Shown here one piece after another: positions 45,928 to 55,124 of a stretch of 64,000 bases of DNA. The notes beneath the pieces are model-generated. The model ran no database searches and was not told the DNA's origin. It worked only from the letters and a program-made list of their open reading frames with translations. Origin of the DNA: Pseudanabaena sp. BC1403. GTDB taxonomy: Bacteria; Cyanobacteriota; Cyanobacteriia; Pseudanabaenales; Pseudanabaenaceae. The stretch lies in assembly GCF_002914585.1 (NCBI RefSeq), contig NZ_PDDM01000006.1, forward strand, positions 62,001 to 126,000, written 5' to 3'. The number at the start of each line of letters is the position of its first letter. The first letter of the stretch is position 1. Made by a program: the position numbers and the translations under genes.

Positions 45928-47343
45928 CTAATCGTATTTGCGGGGAGTATACACTCGTATGCGATCGCCCCATGCCAAAGTCTTGGTTTTGCTAGAACCA
46001 ATAATAATCACAGTTTGCATATCCGCAAGTTCGGGTGTGAGTTCCGCTAACGTAATCACCTGCACATTCTCTCCTTTGCGCCCCATCCTATGACCTAAAA
46101 TCACAGGCGTATCAGGCGATCGCCATTGTAATAAAATCTCTTTAGCCATAGGGAGTTGCCATCTACGCTGAGAGGAAATCGGATTGTAAATCGCGATCGC
46201 AAAATCTGCTTGGGCGGCGGCGGTTAACCTCTGCTCGATAACTTCCCAAGGTTTGAGAATATCCGAAAGAGATATCGTACAGAAATCATGCCCGATGGGA
46301 GCACCAATCGCAGCGGCGGCAGCTTGAGCAGCGGATATTCCTGGGGCAACATGAATATCGATTTGATTCCATTTAGGATTGGATTCATGATCTAACACTT
46401 CAAATACGGCAGCAGCCATGCCATAAATCCCAGGGTCACCAGAGGAGACGATCACAACTGATTTACCCTCAGTCGCCAGATTCAGGGCAAGACGGGCACG
46501 ATCTAATTCCACACGATTATCGGAAGCATGGATAGTCTTTCCCTTCGTAAATTCTTTTACCAAATTGATATAGGTTTTATAACCAACAAAATCCGTTGCA
46601 TCTTCCAGAATTGCTTTGACTTCAGGAGACATCCATTTTGCCGCACCTGGCCCCGTGCCAATAATTGAGAGCTTGCCAGTGATACTCTGATTTAGGATCG
46701 GATCGGTTTGATAAATTAAATAAGTGGAACTTAATTTCGAGGCGATCGCTTCCAATGAAATTTTATCGGAAATCACTTCAATTCTATGGGTAGCATGATC
46801 TGCAAAGGGAAGATTACTTTCGCTTAACCAAAGTGCATCTCCAATTAGTTGTACTGATTTGCCAGCCAATAAATCCGCTAAAAATGTCTTCGCTTGTTGA
46901 TCATTATTTAGCAGTCGATAGCCTAATGGAGGGGCTAACAATGCAGTTTGAAATCTTAAGTCGCCTGTGGTGGTTATCGCCGCTTGGACTTGCAATTCTT
47001 TTGCGATCGCCCTAGCGAGATCGTTTGCTCCATTCAGACCACCCAATAGCGGAACTACGGCACTACCATCTTCCGCGATCGCAATTACAGGTGGTTCAGC
47101 GCGTTTGTCTGAGAGTAGGGGCGCTAGCGATCGGATGAGGATACCTGCGGCACAGATGCCAATAATCGGATGTCCTTGGCTAAATAATTCGCTGACGATT
47201 TCGCTGAATTTGTCGTATTGGCGATCGGCAGTTTGAGTACGCGATGCCAATCCATAAATAAGAGACTCAGGAATTATGGTTTGGATCTGTCTTGCGATCG
47301 CAATACTTTTCTCTCCTAAAATGATGATGGCAAGAGGTTTCAT
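45928..47343 (-). CDS. cobJ: precorrin-3B C17-methyltransferase with N-terminal CbiG domain
   Basis: A 471-residue fusion. Residues about 1-225 are CbiG-like (KPLAIIILGEKSIAIARQIQ, IGICAAGILIRSLAPLL, VVPLLGGLNGANDLARAIA). From about 232 it is a tetrapyrrole methylase with GTGPGAAKWMSPEV and VVIVSSGDPGIYGMA, the CobJ/CbiH ring-contraction enzyme. The ATG at 47343 gives MKPLAIIILG; the open frame reaches 47388. It stands alone, 4 kb from the riboswitch-led cob genes. Confidence 0.9.
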   Translation of the reverse strand: MKPLAIIILGEKSIAIARQIQTIIPESLIYGLASRTQTADRQYDKFSEIVSELFSQGHPIIGICAAGILIRSLAPLLSDKRAEPPVIAIAEDGSAVVPLLGGLNGANDLARAIAKELQVQAAITTTGDLRFQTALLAPPLGYRLLNNDQQAKTFLADLLAGKSVQLIGDALWLSESNLPFADHATHRIEVISDKISLEAIASKLSSTYLIYQTDPILNQSITGKLSIIGTGPGAAKWMSPEVKAILEDATDFVGYKTYINLVKEFTKGKTIHASDNRVELDRARLALNLATEGKSVVIVSSGDPGIYGMAAAVFEVLDHESNPKWNQIDIHVAPGISAAQAAAAAIGAPIGHDFCTISLSDILKPWEVIEQRLTAAAQADFAIAIYNPISSQRRWQLPMAKEILLQWRSPDTPVILGHRMGRKGENVQVITLAELTPELADMQTVIIIGSSKTKTLAWGDRIRVYTPRKYD

Positions 47344-47375
47344 GGTTTGTGGCGTACATATTAGCAACCAATTAT

Positions 47376-47414
47376 AAAGGCAAAGCACATGCTAAGCTGG
47401 CGCTTTGCCTTTTT
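47376..47414 (-). terminator. terminator of the UPF0016 pair
   Basis: AAAGGCAAAGC ... GCTTTGCCTTTTT with a 14-nt loop, 9 bp downstream of the minus-strand stop codon. Confidence 0.65.
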
Positions 47415-47422
47415 GGGTTAAG

Positions 47423-47698
47423 TTAGTCGCCATCATTCATAAGCAGGCGCATTGCCATAATCGCAAACAACAACGCTGCGATCGCCTTGAGCAATTTTGT
47501 TGGTAAAAGCACAGAAATACTGTCGCCAAGAAATACCCCAATTGAGCTAGCTACTAATAGGGCGGCAGCTGAGCCAATAAAAACAAATCTTGGAGCTGTT
47601 GAGCTACCACTTAAGCTCAAGGTTGCTAATTGACTTTTATCGCCTAACTCAGACAAAAAAATCGTACCAAAGCTGAGAAATAATAATTGCCAGTCCAT
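47423..47698 (-). CDS. UPF0016/GDT1 half-protein, second gene of pair
   Basis: A 91-residue membrane protein with three TM helices and one copy of the exchanger motif, ELGDKSQ (in FLSELGDKSQLATL). Full-length UPF0016 Mn2+/Ca2+ exporters carry two copies in one chain, so this is a half-size subunit. It starts 5 bp after the upstream half-protein, so the two likely form a heteromer, as described for the hemi manganese exchangers Hmx1/Hmx2 of Synechocystis. Confidence 0.85.
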   Translation of the reverse strand: MDWQLLFLSFGTIFLSELGDKSQLATLSLSGSSTAPRFVFIGSAAALLVASSIGVFLGDSISVLLPTKLLKAIAALLFAIMAMRLLMNDGD

Positions 47699-47703
47699 AT
47701 TTT

Positions 47704-48069
47704 TTAAGCGATCGCTTCCCACAATAAACTAAGTGACAGAATCAGAAAACTCAAGCCAGCAAGGGTGTTTAACAAACTTGGCGAGAAGGTTTTAGCTAGC
47801 CATTTACCTGCGATTACGCCTAATAAGCTAGTTGAAACTAAGGCGATCGCGGCTCCAGCAAATACTATCCAAGGCTGATGTGACTGCGCCGAAATCACTA
47901 AAACACTTAGTTGGGTTTTGTCTCCAACTTCAGCAAGAAATACGGTGATAAAAGTTGTCGTAATAATTTGCCAGTGTTCAGATTTGATCTGAGATTTTAC
48001 TGGTGATGTCGTTATTACTTGAGCTTGCTCAAGCTCTTGGTTGTTCAATTCAGGCTTTGCAGACATCAT
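47704..48069 (-). CDS. UPF0016/GDT1 half-protein, first gene of pair
   Basis: A 121-residue membrane protein with a hydrophilic N-terminus (about 1-30), three TM helices and the motif EVGDKTQ (in FLAEVGDKTQLSVL). It is the partner of the downstream half-protein with the ELGDKSQ motif. Role by family: Mn2+ (or Ca2+) export or delivery to the periplasm or thylakoid. Confidence 0.85.
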   Translation of the reverse strand: MMSAKPELNNQELEQAQVITTSPVKSQIKSEHWQIITTTFITVFLAEVGDKTQLSVLVISAQSHQPWIVFAGAAIALVSTSLLGVIAGKWLAKTFSPSLLNTLAGLSFLILSLSLLWEAIA

Positions 48070-48134
48070 TTATGAGCGTTATTCAATCTTTTCATAATCC
48101 TTTCATAGTCTACGCTATAAACCAAACCAAACCC

Positions 48135-48173
48135 ATATTTTTTGTAAAAGCGAATCGCTTTTACAAAAAATAT
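48135..48173. repeat. perfect 39-bp hairpin
   Basis: ATATTTTTTGTAAAAGCGA and complement with a one-base centre, between the UPF0016 promoter region and the IS relic. Confidence 0.6.
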
Positions 48174-48180
48174 AATTATT

Positions 48181-48390
48181 TAACCCAAGTTGCGACCTAT
48201 GGTTAGCAGTTCTCATTATAAAAATCGGTTGTTTGAAAGCCCGCCAAAGGCGGGCTTTCAAACAACCGATTTTGGTGTTTCCAGCGCCTTCGGCGCTGGA
48301 AACACCAAAATCGGTTTCATAATGAGAATTGCTGACCTATGGTAAGAAGAGAAAAATGCTGCTACAAATGACAATTGTCGAGTAGCAGCA
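48181..48390. mobile_element. IS982-type remnant interrupted by a family B element
   Basis: TAACCCAAGTTGCGACCTATGGT (48181-48203) and, after the insertion, GGTAAGAAGAGAAAAATGCTGC... to GAGTAGCAGC (48341-48389) align with the IS982-related relic at 52525-52980 read on the minus strand. Only about 70 bp of the relic remain. Confidence 0.7.
48194..48343. mobile_element. family B MITE-like element with 10-bp target duplication
   Basis: Element at 48204-48333 (130 bp), flanked by GACCTATGGT at 48194-48203 and 48334-48343. Ends TAGCAGTTCTCATTAT and AGCAATTCTCATTAT (inverted). Hairpins with tips GCCCGCC-AAA-GGCGGGC and GCGCC-TTC-GGCGC. The uninterrupted site is present at 52946-52975 on the other strand. 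Confidence 0.9.
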
Positions 48391-48540
48391 AGAAAAATGA
48401 ATAATGAAATTATAGCGATTTATTTCCTATGTGACGACATTGTGCACGCGACGACATTTTGCGCACAATAAATCATCAATGCGATATACAGCAACAGATG
48501 AGTGATGCCGAAGTAATGAACACAGCCATAATTGCAGTTC

Positions 48541-48716
48541 TGTATTTACTCCTTTCCCAGTCAAGAAATAGCGGTGCGGGGATTCGCCCCGCACCGCTAT
48601 TTCTTGGTTTTATATGTCTATTTCTTCGGTGGGAAGGGAGTAAGTGGAAATTAAAAAAAAAGAGAGAGTACCGCCCGTGTAGCGGACGGTACTCTCTCTT
48701 TTTTAATTATGCTGAA
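48541..48716. repeat. family C and family D elements in tandem
   Basis: 48541-48641 is family C: TACTCCTTTCCCAGTCAAG, stem AAATAGCGGTGCGGGG-ATTC with complement, then GGTGGGAAGGGAGTA. 48648-48716 is family D: AATTAAAAAAAAAGAGAGAG, stem GTACCGCCCG-TGTAG with complement, then TTTTTTAATTATGCTGAACTACC. The preceding 48391-48540 shows nothing recognisable. Confidence 0.75.
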
Positions 48717-48738
48717 CTACCTAATTCACCTAAACAAG

Positions 48739-49935
48739 CTAAGTATTGAGCATCTTTGTGTAAAGATCTTGAGTAGCCACAGCGATATTGTCCCAAGAGT
48801 TTTCTTCTGCATATTCTAAAGAATTTTTAACCAATTTACTCTTCAATACGATGTTTTCATCTAATTTCAAAATCTCCCAAGCTAGTTCTCTTGGGGATTC
48901 TGGAGATACTAAAAGCAGACATCGCTTATTTTGATTCAGTTCAAGGAAAGCAGGAATTCTACTTGCAATAACTGGTTTACCAGAACTTAAAGCCCAAGTT
49001 ATCGCTCCTGAAGCTGATAAGAGAGATGAAGGTAAATAAGGAGCCAGAAATATGTCTGTAGCTTTGCTATACAATTTGAAAGTCTCAAAATCAACGTATC
49101 CAGTGATTACTACTCTGTCAACTAGTTCCAAATTATTAATTAACTCTAAGATTTTATCCAAAAATCCATCTTTTTTTTCATAGGGGTGCGTACCTCCAAG
49201 AATAACTAATTTATAGTTATTAGGAAGGTACTTTAACGTACTTATAGCAGTAACGTAGCCTTTATTTTCTGATATGAAGCCAAATATGGACAAAAGTTTA
49301 GTATCGCTTGAAAAATTAAGAATTGACCTATAGTCAAGTTCAGTTAACGATTCACGTATTTCCCTTAAAGAAGAAGAAACTCCGTGGCTTACTAAGTGTA
49401 CCGATTTAGCACTAAAACCACTTTCGAGAAGATTTAATCTCGATCTGGTTGTGTGAGAAATTGCAATAAACCTACTTGCATTACCAAAAAATGGACTAAT
49501 CTTCGTACTCCATTTCCATGTTTGGAATGCATTACTTAATATCCTTAAAGACCTCTCTAATTCACCTATATCATTGCGGTCTAGTTTTTGAACAAAAATA
49601 GGATCTGCGTGAAAAGTAACAATTACTCTACTGTTATTTTCCTTTAAATGACTTAGCATCTCGCTAAAGATATCGATAGATTTATATAGGGGATAAGAAC
49701 CATTAAAGAAAGCGTGCTCATGCTGTATATGAACTATATCAAATTCTCTGGCTTTTTCACAAAAAAGCTTAAAAAAATCTCTAATTTCTTTTAATGATAG
49801 ATGTTGAATTTCCTCTCTTTTGATTGGATAAATTTCACTGTCAACATCTTTGCTATTTAAGGAATTTACTAGATGGTTTGTATAAGCGGAAATCCCACAA
49901 ACTTCTTTCCATGTACTTAAATGAATTGCTCTCAT
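48739..49935 (-). CDS. glycosyltransferase family 4
   Basis: A 398-residue GT-B fold enzyme. N-terminal acceptor domain begins MRAIHLSTWKEVCGISAYT and includes FDIVHIQHEHAFF. The C-terminal donor domain has GFISENKGY, KLVILGGTHPYE, VVITGYVDFETF and the late APYLPSSLLSASGAITWALSSGKP block in place of the usual E-x7-E. Substrate unknown. The gene is AT-rich and lacks HIP1 sites, unlike the flanking core genes, which suggests acquisition. Confidence 0.85.
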   Translation of the reverse strand: MRAIHLSTWKEVCGISAYTNHLVNSLNSKDVDSEIYPIKREEIQHLSLKEIRDFFKLFCEKAREFDIVHIQHEHAFFNGSYPLYKSIDIFSEMLSHLKENNSRVIVTFHADPIFVQKLDRNDIGELERSLRILSNAFQTWKWSTKISPFFGNASRFIAISHTTRSRLNLLESGFSAKSVHLVSHGVSSSLREIRESLTELDYRSILNFSSDTKLLSIFGFISENKGYVTAISTLKYLPNNYKLVILGGTHPYEKKDGFLDKILELINNLELVDRVVITGYVDFETFKLYSKATDIFLAPYLPSSLLSASGAITWALSSGKPVIASRIPAFLELNQNKRCLLLVSPESPRELAWEILKLDENIVLKSKLVKNSLEYAEENSWDNIAVATQDLYTKMLNT

Positions 49936-51141
49936 TAATTTAATGCAAATAGACTTTATATAAGTAGATAGACATAATTAAAAGCCATAATCAAAACCTT
50001 TAGTATGTTTGTAATCTAACATCAGTTCTGGTTAAGCTTACAAATTTTACAAGTCCAGAAACAAAAGCCTTGCTAAGCAAAGCTTTTGTTTCTGGACTTT
50101 GAGAGAGGGTTTGCTACGCAAACCCTCTCTCAAAGTCCGTTTGAAACTGTCCCGAGCTGTCGTTAATCTAGGCTTCGGGCTTTTGGGTATTATATTTAAT
50201 TTCACATAGCTGCTTATTGTGAAAAAATGAGACTAAGTATTCGTATCGATATTGATTATCCCCATATTAAGGTATTGGAAACCTAATTTCGGTTTAGATT
50301 AAGTGAATCAGACCCCGATGTCGTGAGGGTCTAAAGGTGATTCTTAAACATCCCCGCAAGGGATTGGAACTGTATAACCTAATGTGAAGGAAGCTGGTAG
50401 ACCTATTAGACTAATCAGGATGACTGCGATCGCTAAAGCGGCTAAACTGTTATTCAAGGATTTAGTTGATATACTTCATTAAATTAAAAGGTAATTTTCA
50501 TATCATTGAAAATTACCTTTTAAAAATTCAAATAACCTATCTAGAGTGAAGTCGCATCTCAAGAAAAACCCATGATAATTTTTTTGAAGATATCCAAAAT
50601 AACCACCAAAATTACCGCTAAAATACAAGTATGTTAGATTTATGATGATGTAGAGTTTATGATTCATAAAAATCACAAGCTCTCAGGTAACCACTATCTA
50701 GATACTCACAAGCATCAACTAGCATTCACCTTTAACTTATTGAGAAACTTAAAATCAAGGATTTTGATGGGGGCATATATAACTGATATAGGAGATTGGA
50801 TGCTACTTATAGCATCTGGGAAAGCTATAAGTAGCTGGGCAGAATTACAACCAAGACCAAAACCTATAGCGCAACCTGCGCTTTCATTACAGGTTTTAGG
50901 ATTTTATATTTAGTTGAGCTTAGCCACTTCGTTCACTATAGTCCTCATCCATAAGCAAATTGCTAGGAATTCCCCACGGGCTTTATGATATCGCAATCCT
51001 TCTGCAAAGCGCTGGATTTCAATACCCTATATTGACTGGAGTTCTTTTAGCAAGAGCATCCTTCTACCTTCAATCAATATGTATTCCACATTCTACTAAC
51101 TTCAATTCTTAAAGTTGATTGAACTATTCTAATCTGCACTT
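49936..51141. other. gap inside the glycosyltransferase island
   Basis: A 1.2-kb stretch without a convincing gene. It holds a double hairpin at 50051-50147 (AGTCCAGAAACAAAAGC and complement, then CTTTGAGAGAGGGTTTGC and complement), a palindrome AAAAGGTAATTTTCA...TGAAAATTACCTTTT (50488-50522), and a lone CATCCCCGCAAGGGATTGGAAC resembling a CRISPR repeat tail. An 84-codon frame at 50659 has no recognisable homology. Confidence 0.5.
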
Positions 51142-52419
51142 ATGAAAGCATTGTTTGTATTTGATCGTCCCTTGTATCCTTTGAGAGGTGGGGCTGAGTC
51201 TAGAGCTTTTGATCATCTTCATTATTTAGAGTCCAGAAATATAGAATATGACTTATTTTTGATAGATAAATACTTCAACTATAATCAATGGAATAAAGAC
51301 AGTATAGAGATGCTATTAGATCAGAGGCGCGTCAATAAAGTCTTTTTGCATCAGGTACTGGGCAAAAGCTCTTTTGATGCTGCTTATCATAAACTGCTAT
51401 CAAAATTCTATAAATATATAAATAAGGAACCGAGTGTATTATCTTTAATTCATTTTCTACCATTCATGAGAAGAAATTTTAGAAGTATCGTTAGGAATAA
51501 TAGATATGATTTTATATTTTTCAACCATACTTACATCTCCAATGCTTTAGTGAGTGGTTTTTCTATTCCTTGTAAAACATATATAGATATCCACGATATA
51601 CATTCTAATCTAATACAAGAATCTCTTGATTTGAAAAAACTTTATAGTAAGGTAAGCTATTCTGGTTCGCTAAGAGCTTTGACTAGAAATAAAGTTAGAG
51701 ATTTTGATTATCACACAAGCTTCAGTCAAGAATTGAAAGTACTTAGAAAGTTTAACAAGGTCATCACTATTTCAAATGAAGAACTTAACATATTAAAGCA
51801 AGACGAATCGCTTTCATCAAATTCTATTTTGATTCCAAAAATTAATTTTTCAAACAATACAATAAGTACTTATGCTAAAAGCTATAATAACAGCCTAGAA
51901 GGGGGGATTAATCAAAAATTCAAGCTGCTATTTTTTGGTTCCCAATACGATCCTAACGTGCATGGAATCTCAAGCTTTTATTATAACGTTATTCCCTATT
52001 TAAATCATCAAGTAGAAATATTAGTAGCAGGTGGCGTTTCCTCATACTTTCTCAACAAGAAACATCCTCAATTAAGAGTACTGGGATTTGTAGACAACAT
52101 ATCAGATTTATATAAGTCTGCTGATGCTGTCATAGTACCTATATTTTATGGTAGCGGAGTCTCAATAAAAGCAATTGAGGCTTTAAGTTATGGAAAACCA
52201 GTCATATCGACATTAAAAGGAGTCCGTGGATTGTCATTAGAGTACGGAAAAGATGTATTAATTGCTGAAGATATACATGCTTTTATTCCTTTAATTGAGA
52301 AACTGAGATTGAACTCTAACTTATATAATTCATTAAGTGATAACGCTCTTAAGTACATTCAGAAATACCACTCTGAAGAAATAGTTTATAGTAAAATGGA
52401 TAGTATATTTCTTAGTTAG
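51142..52419 (+). CDS. glycosyltransferase family 4-like
   Basis: A 425-residue GT-B protein. The start MKALFVFDRPLYPLRGGAESR has the glycine-rich nucleotide-facing loop. A long basic middle (about 75-240) precedes KLLFFGSQYDPNVHG, EILVAGGVSS, RVLGFVDNISDLYKSADAVIVP and FYGSGVSIKAIEALSYGKPVI with the donor E-x7-G pattern. It resembles enzymes of surface polysaccharide loci. AT-rich, no HIP1, many AGA/ATA codons: probably acquired. Confidence 0.85.
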   Translation: MKALFVFDRPLYPLRGGAESRAFDHLHYLESRNIEYDLFLIDKYFNYNQWNKDSIEMLLDQRRVNKVFLHQVLGKSSFDAAYHKLLSKFYKYINKEPSVLSLIHFLPFMRRNFRSIVRNNRYDFIFFNHTYISNALVSGFSIPCKTYIDIHDIHSNLIQESLDLKKLYSKVSYSGSLRALTRNKVRDFDYHTSFSQELKVLRKFNKVITISNEELNILKQDESLSSNSILIPKINFSNNTISTYAKSYNNSLEGGINQKFKLLFFGSQYDPNVHGISSFYYNVIPYLNHQVEILVAGGVSSYFLNKKHPQLRVLGFVDNISDLYKSADAVIVPIFYGSGVSIKAIEALSYGKPVISTLKGVRGLSLEYGKDVLIAEDIHAFIPLIEKLRLNSNLYNSLSDNALKYIQKYHSEEIVYSKMDSIFLS

Positions 52420-52524
52420 TTTATTGATACTTATATATCATTGATATTGATATCAACAGAATCGTATATTACGGCAAACCTAGGATATTTTTTTAAACCG
52501 TAGTAGATAGTTTCATTCTTTTTG

Positions 52525-52980
52525 TTAATTAACCGAAGTTACACCCCATAGATTAACGCTAAGAGCAAGAACAAAGAGCATGACTTTAAGCTCAAAACCT
52601 TTTGAAGTAACAGCATGAATAGATTTAGGTAAAAGCTGGGATATCAAACTACTAGTGGTTTCGACTACTTTACGCTTATGGTGCTGGAGAAACTGAACAT
52701 AGCTAGGTACAGGTCGTTTTGAATTGCTTTTTCGCATAGCTGAGAGCTTAATATTCTCAGATTCAAACAACAAATCCTCAATTTTATAATCGTTGTAAGC
52801 CTTGTCTGCATAAACTACACTGCCTTCAGGTAAAGCAAATGAAAATACCCTCAACCTCTTAACATCGGCAAATGAGCCTGAAGTTAGAAAAAACTCTACA
52901 GGTTCCGCTGCTACTCGGATTTTGTCCTTTTTAGCAGCATTTTTTTCTTCTTACCATAGGTCGCAGCTTGGGTTAGTTAC
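52525..52980 (-). pseudogene. IS982-family transposase remnant
   Basis: The reading frame gives AAEPVEFFLTSGSFADVKRL, then VYADKAYNDYKIEDLLFE, HHKRKVVETTSSLISQLLPKSIHAVTSKGFELK and a hydrophobic end: the C-terminal half of an IS982-type DDE transposase. No ATG is present (TTG at 52854). The frame breaks at an A-run near 52950, and upstream only about 25 bp more (TAACCCAAGCTGCGACC) are shared with the relic at 48181. The N-terminal half is missing. Confidence 0.8.
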
Positions 52981-52994
52981 TGAACTAGATTTGA

Positions 52995-53029
52995 AAAGCA
53001 AGGGCTGAGCAATGCTCAGCCCTTACTTA
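52995..53029 (-). terminator. dacB terminator
   Basis: AAAAGCAAGGGCTGAGC-AAT-GCTCAGCCCTTACTT, reaching the minus-strand dacB stop codon. Confidence 0.75.
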
Positions 53030-54343
53030 TTTGGCGATTTCGTTGCGATCGCTATCTTGCCAATGTGTTTCTGCAAAACTAGCGATTGGTAATTTGGGTA
53101 AACCCCATTTAGCGACTAAAGTTTGTAATACGCGATCCTGCGATCGGTGAAAAGCATCAATATCGCCTTCACCACGATTAACGATCGCAAACCAAATTGC
53201 ACCATGTTCTTGGGTTTGGACAACCCCTGATAAAGAGCTGACATCTGAGAGCGTTCCAGTTTTGACGATTGCTCCTTTCGGGATTTTACGTCCTTCGATC
53301 GTGCCGCAGTTGCATTGACTACTTGGGAAGAGATCCGCAAGGGTTAAACCCTCGATTTGGGCGCGATTATGAATCGCCATCAAGATCGCCACTGATGCAC
53401 GAGGGGAAATTTGATTGGCTTGCCCCAAGCCAGAGCCGTTAATTAACCTTATTTCTGAAATTGGTATCCCTGTCGCATTAGCTGCGATCGCAGCAACTTG
53501 TTTGCCTCCACCCATTTGCGAGGCAAGAGTTTCTGCCATCTCATTATTGCTAAAGGTATTCATGCGCTTCAGAATTTGCCAAAGCGGTAACGATGCATGG
53601 CGAATCAGTAAGTTCCTAGTGGAAATATTTGCTACAGCAAGATTTGGCACAATTCGCACATTGCCAAGAATCACTAGTTGCGGTTTGGGCGTTCCTGCGG
53701 GCATCGTCGCATATTGCTCAGCAACTTCCCCCTGCCATTGGCTGCTATCAAAGGCTAAACGGAGAAAGTTTGCCGATTCTTGTAGGTCAGGCTCAAAGTT
53801 CATGGAGAACCGACCTGTAATGATCAAATTGCCTTGAATCCGCTTAATACCTAGTTGATTAAGTTTATTGCCAAGCCCGATCGCCTCTTCCCACACAAAA
53901 AATGGATCGCCACTGCCTTCAATAATCAGATCACCTTTGAGTGTATCGCCTGTAAGCTTACCTGTGGTGCTGATATTGGTAATAAAGCGATAGTTTGATC
54001 CCCAAGTTTGCAATGCTGCCAAGGTGGTGACATTTTTGGTGAGCGAAGCCGAGGGTAATGGGCGGCTCGATAGACGGCCAGCAGCGATCGCACCGTCGTG
54101 GGACTGAATCCATACACCTTGATCAGGGCTATTTACCCCCATCTGTTTAATATCATTGAGCAGATTTGCGATCGCTTGCTTTGCGACAGGATCGGACTGA
54201 TTATTGGCGAGATCTTCTGAGGCTAGGACTGGGCGATTGGCATAGCTCATCACTGACCGAGGCACTGCGGCGACTTCACGACCATCGAGAGCTTGAGCCG
54301 AAACCGATAATAGCAAAGCGCCAACGAGACTCCACGTAGTCAT
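53027..54343 (-). CDS. dacB: D-alanyl-D-alanine carboxypeptidase/endopeptidase (PBP4 type)
   Basis: A periplasmic class C penicillin-binding protein, 438 residues, with a signal peptide (about 1-18, LLLSVSAQA). Active-site motifs: SLTK (S100-K103), SNN in FSNNEMAETLA, and KTGTLSDVSSLSG. It trims peptidoglycan stem peptides. Transcribed alone, with palindromes upstream. Confidence 0.92.
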   Translation of the reverse strand: MTTWSLVGALLLSVSAQALDGREVAAVPRSVMSYANRPVLASEDLANNQSDPVAKQAIANLLNDIKQMGVNSPDQGVWIQSHDGAIAAGRLSSRPLPSASLTKNVTTLAALQTWGSNYRFITNISTTGKLTGDTLKGDLIIEGSGDPFFVWEEAIGLGNKLNQLGIKRIQGNLIITGRFSMNFEPDLQESANFLRLAFDSSQWQGEVAEQYATMPAGTPKPQLVILGNVRIVPNLAVANISTRNLLIRHASLPLWQILKRMNTFSNNEMAETLASQMGGGKQVAAIAANATGIPISEIRLINGSGLGQANQISPRASVAILMAIHNRAQIEGLTLADLFPSSQCNCGTIEGRKIPKGAIVKTGTLSDVSSLSGVVQTQEHGAIWFAIVNRGEGDIDAFHRSQDRVLQTLVAKWGLPKLPIASFAETHWQDSDRNEIAK

Positions 54344-54356
54344 AAGGAAAACCGCA

Positions 54357-54482
54357 ACTAGAATGATTGTGCTTTATGTGGCAAAGCCACATAAAGCACA
54401 ATCATTCTAGTTCAGCAAACCTGATTATCAAAACCAATTTTTTGAAAGCCCACCGAAGGCGGGCTTTCAAAAAATTGGTTTT
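54357..54482. repeat. two large hairpins between dacB and gmk
   Basis: First 54357-54411: ACTAGAATGATTGTGCTTTA... and perfect complement around AAA. Second 54430-54482: AAAACCAATTTTTTGAAAGC...CACC-GAAG with complement, similar in design to the first arm of family B. The second probably terminates gmk. Confidence 0.75.
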
Positions 54483-54489
54483 AGTGATT

Positions 54490-55110
54490 TTAGCTAAACA
54501 TGGCGCTTTCAAGTTGCTGCAAAGCAATTTCTAGATCATCATTAATGATTGTGATATCAAACTCATTTGCCGCAGCTACTTCCAATTTGGCATGGTGTAA
54601 GCGCTTGATAATTTGTTCATTACTATCGGTACTGCGATCGCGCAAACGGCTTTCTAAAACTTCCATCGAAGGTGGGGCAATGAAAATTCGTTGAGCGCTA
54701 GGAAAAGACTGCGCCACTTGCCGCGCACCTTCTAGTTCGATTTCTAACAAGACTATTTGCCCCAAGGCGATCGCTTCATCAATTGCTTGGCGGGGCGTAC
54801 CGTAAAGATTTCCCGCATATTCTGCCCATTCCAGAAATTTGCCTGCATCGCGCTTTTGTTCAAATTCAGCCCGATCCCAAAAGAAATATTCGCGACCATG
54901 TTCTTCACCTGCACGGGGCGATCGGGTCGTTGCCGAAATTGAAAAGAGAATGCGATCGGGATGGCTCTCCAGAAGTCTTTGTAACAGAGTACCCTTACCG
55001 ACACCGCTTGGCCCCGTTACAACTATTAATTTACCGCTCAATTTATCTTGGCTCAACGTTTCGTAATTCCCTATAGAGATAGAGTTGATAGCACTTTGCC
55101 CGTTAACCAA
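54490..55110 (-). CDS. gmk: guanylate kinase
   Basis: Phosphorylates GMP to GDP. P-loop VVTGPSGVGKGTL at about residues 30-42, the GMP-binding SATTRSPRAGEEHGREYFF, and the lid region RLRDRSTDSNEQI. There is no ATG at the 5' end. The longest start is TTG 55110; another TTG lies nearer the P-loop, so the start is uncertain. It follows remA with a hairpin between them. Confidence 0.93.
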   Translation of the reverse strand: MVNGQSAINSISIGNYETLSQDKLSGKLIVVTGPSGVGKGTLLQRLLESHPDRILFSISATTRSPRAGEEHGREYFFWDRAEFEQKRDAGKFLEWAEYAGNLYGTPRQAIDEAIALGQIVLLEIELEGARQVAQSFPSAQRIFIAPPSMEVLESRLRDRSTDSNEQIIKRLHHAKLEVAAANEFDITIINDDLEIALQQLESAMFS

Positions 55111-55124
55111 ATGTCAAATTACAT

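Noticed and set aside
50350-50371. CRISPR-repeat-like string CATCCCCGCAAGGGATTGGAAC
   Set aside because: It occurs once, with no second copy at spacer distance and no cas gene in the window. A single motif is not an array.
50659-50913. 84-codon open frame in the glycosyltransferase island
   Set aside because: No recognisable domain, and its 3' part contains short palindromic repeats. It may be a gene remnant, but I cannot support it.
53415-53837. 140-codon frame antisense to dacB
   Set aside because: dacB on the other strand has clear SxxK and KTG motifs; this frame is its shadow.
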